From Pseudonocardiales bacterium (GTDB lineage Bacteria; Actinomycetota; Actinomycetes; Mycobacteriales; Pseudonocardiaceae): DNA of 7,189 nucleotides. The notes beneath the pieces are model-generated. The model was not told the origin of the DNA, searched no databases, and saw only the letters and a list, made by a program, of their open reading frames with translations. The stretch is taken from positions 1-7,189 of the forward strand of contig JAODNG010000027.1 of assembly GCA_025465385.1 (NCBI GenBank), given 5' to 3'. The translations under genes were made by a program, and so were the position numbers. Position 1 is the stretch's first letter; every line of letters begins with the position of its first letter. Shown here in pieces: positions 5,155 through 7,189 of this stretch.

Positions 5155-5684
5155 CGAGCTGCTCGTCGAGCCGGCAGCACCAGGTGGTGGACCACCATGA
5201 CGTCACGCTCTCGGTCCATCCCGAGCACAAAGGTGTTAGGCGCCACGGAGGTGCCCGCCACAAGCAGCACCCGCCGGCTGACCCCCACCGGTGACTCATC
5301 GCCCCACGCCTTGGGCACCTCCACGAATCCGCTGGCCGGCTGCTCCCCACGAATCAGAAATCGCCCCAAGGCCGCAAACACAATGACGGTGTCGCGTATC
5401 ATCTGACCGGGCAGACCCAGCATCGCGGTGAACCATCTGATATGGACGCGGAAATGCGAATCGGTCTGATGTCCGACCAGCTCGGCCGCGAAAGCCCCTG
5501 CCGCGGCGACCCCAGCTCCCACGAGTAATTCGGCGATATCGAACGAATAGTCCAGAGCTATCCACATCGCCATGAGAAGGACCCACCACACCAGCCACGA
5601 CCCAACCCGGCGGCCCAACGCGCGCTCCTGCTCCCGCCGCCGCGGACTGCCGGCGCCCGCGAGCGGACCGCTCACTGGAGGCAT
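5151..5684 (-). CDS. mrpE: Mrp antiporter subunit E
   Basis: First subunit gene of the operon, 177 residues. A polar Pro/Gly/Arg-rich tail of about 27 residues precedes two close helices (about 28-45 and 50-70), followed by the conserved soluble part. SGFVEVP at 118-124, VGVSRRVLLVAGTSVAPNTFVLGMDRERDVMVVHHL at 133-168 fit MrpE (PF01899): the T-S-x-x-P-[GN]-T motif and the following beta-strand are standard. MrpE helps assembly and activity of the complex; the soluble domain lies on the cytoplasmic side. The ATG at 5684 has only a poor ribosome binding site. A far better one (GGGGAGG, 5735-5729) serves an ATG in another frame 37 nt upstream. Leu53 is a TTA codon. Expression may depend on translation through the short upstream ORF, or the true N-terminus may be longer and hidden by a one-base error. 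Confidence 0.92.
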   Translation of the reverse strand: MPPVSGPLAGAGSPRRREQERALGRRVGSWLVWWVLLMAMWIALDYSFDIAELLVGAGVAAAGAFAAELVGHQTDSHFRVHIRWFTAMLGLPGQMIRDTVIVFAALGRFLIRGEQPASGFVEVPKAWGDESPVGVSRRVLLVAGTSVAPNTFVLGMDRERDVMVVHHLVLPARRAAR

Positions 5685-5697
5685 CGGCGCAGAACTC

Positions 5698-5721
5698 TCA
5701 TCGCTGTCGGGGCGAGATCAT
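5698..5721 (-). CDS. Possible 7-codon leader ORF (MISPRQR) before mrpE
   Basis: The ATG at 5721-5719 has the best Shine-Dalgarno in the window (GGGGAGG, 7 nt away), but the frame stops with TGA after seven codons, 13 nt before the mrpE ATG and in a different frame. A ribosome ending here could restart at mrpE. The alternative is that one base in the run of four C (plus-strand G at 5709-5712) is extra. Without it the ORF would read MISPDSDESSAP straight into mrpE. Either way this site probably drives mrp translation. Confidence 0.35.
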   Translation of the reverse strand: MISPRQR

Positions 5722-5755
5722 CGGCGGTCCTCCCCTTTGCCTGGTGCGATGATCT
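5715..5755. promoter_or_regulatory. 9-bp inverted repeat in the mrp/ligase intergenic region
   Basis: AGATCATCG (5715-5723) and CGATGATCT (5747-5755) are perfect inverted copies with a 23-nt gap. In the mrp mRNA the loop would hold the GGGGAGG ribosome binding site and the 3' arm would contain the leader-ORF ATG. If transcription starts upstream of 5755, this hairpin could mask the start codon; as DNA it could be an operator shared by the two divergent genes. The 136-bp gap 5685-5820 must hold both promoters, but I see no strong -10 for the ligase gene. Confidence 0.4.
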
Positions 5756-5777
5756 ACTCGCTGAGCGCAACCGTCAA
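5749..5777 (-). promoter_or_regulatory. Candidate promoter of the mrp operon
   Basis: On the minus strand TTGACG (5777-5772) is a good -35. The best partner is unclear: GATCAT (5754-5749) gives a 17-nt spacer but is a weak -10, and TAGATC (5756-5751) looks better but leaves only 15 nt. Transcription would start near 5742-5744, which would leave most of the 5' arm of the inverted repeat out of the mRNA. Confidence 0.3.
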
Positions 5778-5820
5778 CTGCTCGCGCAGATGCGGATCCA
5801 AACGGGCAGGCTGTGAGGTG

Positions 5821-6801
5821 ATGACGACAACCCGGTCTGAGCTGCCCGAGCCGGTGGCGCCGATGCTGGCGACGGCCGGCGAGCCACCGTCGGGTCCAGG
5901 CTGGGCCTTCGAGTTCAAGTGGGATGGCGTGCGCGCCGTCGCCGCGGCCGCCGGCGATCAGGTGGGGCTCTACAGTCGCAATGGCAACGACATCACCGGT
6001 GGGTATCCCGAGCTGGCCGTGCTCAGCGATCTGGTGGGGGGTCGACCAGTGCTGCTCGACGGAGAGATCGTGACGCTGGACAAGGCTGGGCGCCCGAATT
6101 TCGCGTTGCTTCAGCAGCGCATGCACGTCCGCGAGCCGAGCTCGTGGTTGGTGGACCGCATCCCGATCTCCTACTACGTCTTCGACCTGCTCGACCTCGA
6201 CGGCCGTAGGCTGCTGTCGCGGAGCTACCAGCAGCGCCGGGAGCTGCTCGCGGAGCTGGCCGTCGACGGTGTCTCACCGCTGGTCCGGGTGCCGCCGCAG
6301 TACACCGACGTCGACGGCCGTCAGCTGCTCGAGGTGGCGCGCCTGCATGGTCTGGAAGGCGTCGTCGCCAAACGCCTGGCCTCGCGCTATGAGCCCGGTC
6401 GCCGCTCGCCGGCGTGGATGAAGACGGCGTTGTGGTGTACCCAAGAGGTCGTCGTCGGTGGTTGGACGACCGGGCACGGGCACCGGGCCGGCACCCTGGG
6501 CGCGCTACTGCTAGGGGCCTACGACGACCATGACCGGCTGCGGTATCTCGGGGATGTCGGTACCGGCTTCACCGATCAGATGCTCGACGACCTGCTGGTA
6601 CGCCTCGCTGACCTGGAACAACCGAGTAGCCCGTTCGACGAGCCGGTGCCCCGCGAGCACGCCCGACGGACGCACTGGGTCCGCCCCCAGCTCGTCGGCG
6701 AGGTCGAGTACCGGACGCTGACCCCGGACCGCCGGCTGCGGCACGCCGCCTGGCGCGGCCTGCGCCCCGACAAAGACCCCGTGCAGGTGAGGTTGAGTTG
6801 A
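5821..6801 (+). CDS. ligD: ATP-dependent DNA ligase, stand-alone LigD-type ligase domain
   Basis: A 326-residue enzyme that seals DNA nicks via a lysine-AMP intermediate. Nucleotidyltransferase motifs are in order: I, FEFKWDGVR with catalytic Lys33; SRNGND at 52-57; III, LLDGEI (78-83); IIIa, YYVFDLLDLDGR (118-129); IV, LEGVVAKR (178-185); V, WMKTALW with Lys201. The OB-fold domain begins at TQEVVVGGW and ends with motif VI, RHAAWRGLRPDK (307-318). The whole chain matches the ligase part of actinobacterial LigD (end joining), without its polymerase and nuclease parts, so the protein is complete but single-domain, as in LigC-like ligases. The ATG at 5821 starts just before PMLAT, the usual domain start; GTG at 5818 is an alternative, and the open frame back to 5572 overlaps mrpE and is not protein-like. 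In motif V the second Lys of KxK is Ala203. It is divergent from the mrp operon and 53 bp ahead of ectA. No Ku gene is in the window. Confidence 0.95.
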   Translation: MTTTRSELPEPVAPMLATAGEPPSGPGWAFEFKWDGVRAVAAAAGDQVGLYSRNGNDITGGYPELAVLSDLVGGRPVLLDGEIVTLDKAGRPNFALLQQRMHVREPSSWLVDRIPISYYVFDLLDLDGRRLLSRSYQQRRELLAELAVDGVSPLVRVPPQYTDVDGRQLLEVARLHGLEGVVAKRLASRYEPGRRSPAWMKTALWCTQEVVVGGWTTGHGHRAGTLGALLLGAYDDHDRLRYLGDVGTGFTDQMLDDLLVRLADLEQPSSPFDEPVPREHARRTHWVRPQLVGEVEYRTLTPDRRLRHAAWRGLRPDKDPVQVRLS

Positions 6802-6837
6802 CTGGCTGACTGAGGCCCTGCGGGGCTGTGTAGATCG

Positions 6838-6846
6838 TGTTACTTT
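6838..6846 (+). promoter_or_regulatory. Extended -10 promoter for leaderless ectA transcript
   Basis: TGTTACTTT holds a -10 (TACTTT, 6841-6846) preceded by TGn, the extended -10 form that can work without a good -35; none is seen 17 nt upstream. Eight bases separate the -10 from the ectA ATG at 6855, so transcription would begin at or within a base or two of the start codon. The lack of a usable Shine-Dalgarno agrees with a leaderless mRNA. The 53-bp gap after the ligase gene shows no clear terminator, so read-through is also possible. Confidence 0.45.
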
Positions 6847-6854
6847 TGAGTTAC

Positions 6855-7189
6855 ATGTTTCGACCAGCCGAACTGTCACACCGCGTCGGCACCGACGTCG
6901 ATGCGGCCGGTGTCTCCCTCGTTGAGCCGGGCCGCGCCGACGGCCCCCACCTGTGGCGGCTGACCAGGGACTCCCGGGTGCTCGATCTCAACTCAAGCTA
7001 CGCCTACCTGCTGTGGTGCCGTGACTTCGCTGGCACCTCGGTGGTGGCGAAGGTGGACGGGAATGTGGTCGGTTTCGTCACCGGCTTCCTGCGCCCGCAG
7101 GCGACGGACACGGTCATGGTGTGGCAGGTCGCAGTCGATGCCAGGCACCGCGGGCGCTACCTGGCCAGCCGGATGTTACACACGCTGGT
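6855..7189 (+). CDS. ectA: L-2,4-diaminobutyrate acetyltransferase (EctA), N-terminal part
   Basis: EctA transfers acetyl from acetyl-CoA to L-2,4-diaminobutyrate, the step before EctC closes the ectoine ring; ectoine protects cells from osmotic stress. The first 111 residues are present, most of a protein usually about 165-190 long, and the gene runs off the right edge. DSRVLDLNSSYAYLLWCRDFAGTSVVA at residues 39-65 is the EctA hallmark. GFVTGFLRP and DTVMVWQVAVD (85-95) follow, leading into the GNAT acetyl-CoA motif (R97-x-x-G100-x-Y102), where relatives usually have Gly at the last position. I chose the ATG at 6855; an in-frame TTG at 6846 is unlikely. Leu108 is a rare TTA codon. ectB, ectC and perhaps ectD are expected beyond the edge. 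The nearby mrp antiporter fits a salt-adaptation setting. Confidence 0.95.
   Translation, partial: MFRPAELSHRVGTDVDAAGVSLVEPGRADGPHLWRLTRDSRVLDLNSSYAYLLWCRDFAGTSVVAKVDGNVVGFVTGFLRPQATDTVMVWQVAVDARHRGRYLASRMLHTL

Noticed and set aside
5572..5820. Longer N-terminus for the DNA ligase (open frame back to 5572)
   Set aside because: It would overlap mrpE on the other strand, is Arg/Ser-rich without pattern, and ligase homology begins only after 5821.
6812..6826. Possible terminator after the ligase gene
   Set aside because: The GCCC/GGGC stem is only four pairs and no T-run follows; not enough to call.

Overview
The window looks like chromosomal DNA from a high-GC actinobacterium, most likely of the Pseudonocardiales. 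The evidence is the DUF397 gene, a PF04672-type methyltransferase, a Cys/His-containing protein of a style I associate with that order, a LigD-type stand-alone DNA ligase, and an actinobacterial-looking ectoine gene. No rRNA, tRNA, CRISPR array, insertion sequence or phage gene is visible.

Layout. (i) 1-104, minus strand: the first 34 codons of a SAM-dependent methyltransferase, running off the left edge. (ii) 105-357: a divergent regulatory region with four short perfect palindromes; three of them sit in or next to a good promoter for the gene at 358. (iii) 358-1447, plus strand: a DUF397 protein, then a 260-residue protein of unknown function; probably one transcript. (iv) 1406-5684, minus strand: seven tightly overlapped genes for a multi-subunit Mrp/Mbh-type cation/proton antiporter, in transcription order E, F, G, MbhD-domain protein, MbhE-B fusion, C, D. 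Its last gene overlaps the plus-strand unknown gene tail to tail by 42 bp. (v) 5685-5820: divergent intergenic region holding the mrp leader, with the strongest Shine-Dalgarno in the window, a 7-codon mini-ORF and an inverted repeat. (vi) 5821-6801, plus strand: ATP-dependent DNA ligase consisting only of a LigD-type ligase domain. (vii) 6855-7189, plus strand: the first 111 codons of ectA, the first enzyme committed to ectoine synthesis, running off the right edge and apparently transcribed without a leader.

How the parts fit. The antiporter (ion and pH homeostasis) and ectA (compatible solute synthesis) lie about 1.2 kb apart and both suit life under salt or osmotic stress; the ligase between them belongs to end-joining type DNA repair. 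The left part (methyltransferase, DUF397, unknown protein) looks like separate accessory or regulatory material.

The most interesting points are: an antiporter operon with the subunit order of the membrane module of archaeal Mbh hydrogenases and only one large antiporter-like subunit; a palindrome filling a promoter spacer between two copies of another palindrome; and a mrpE 5' end that is either a leader-peptide arrangement or a one-base frameshift. I did not find a clearly new multi-gene system; the antiporter variant and the DUF397 locus are the best candidates for follow-up.
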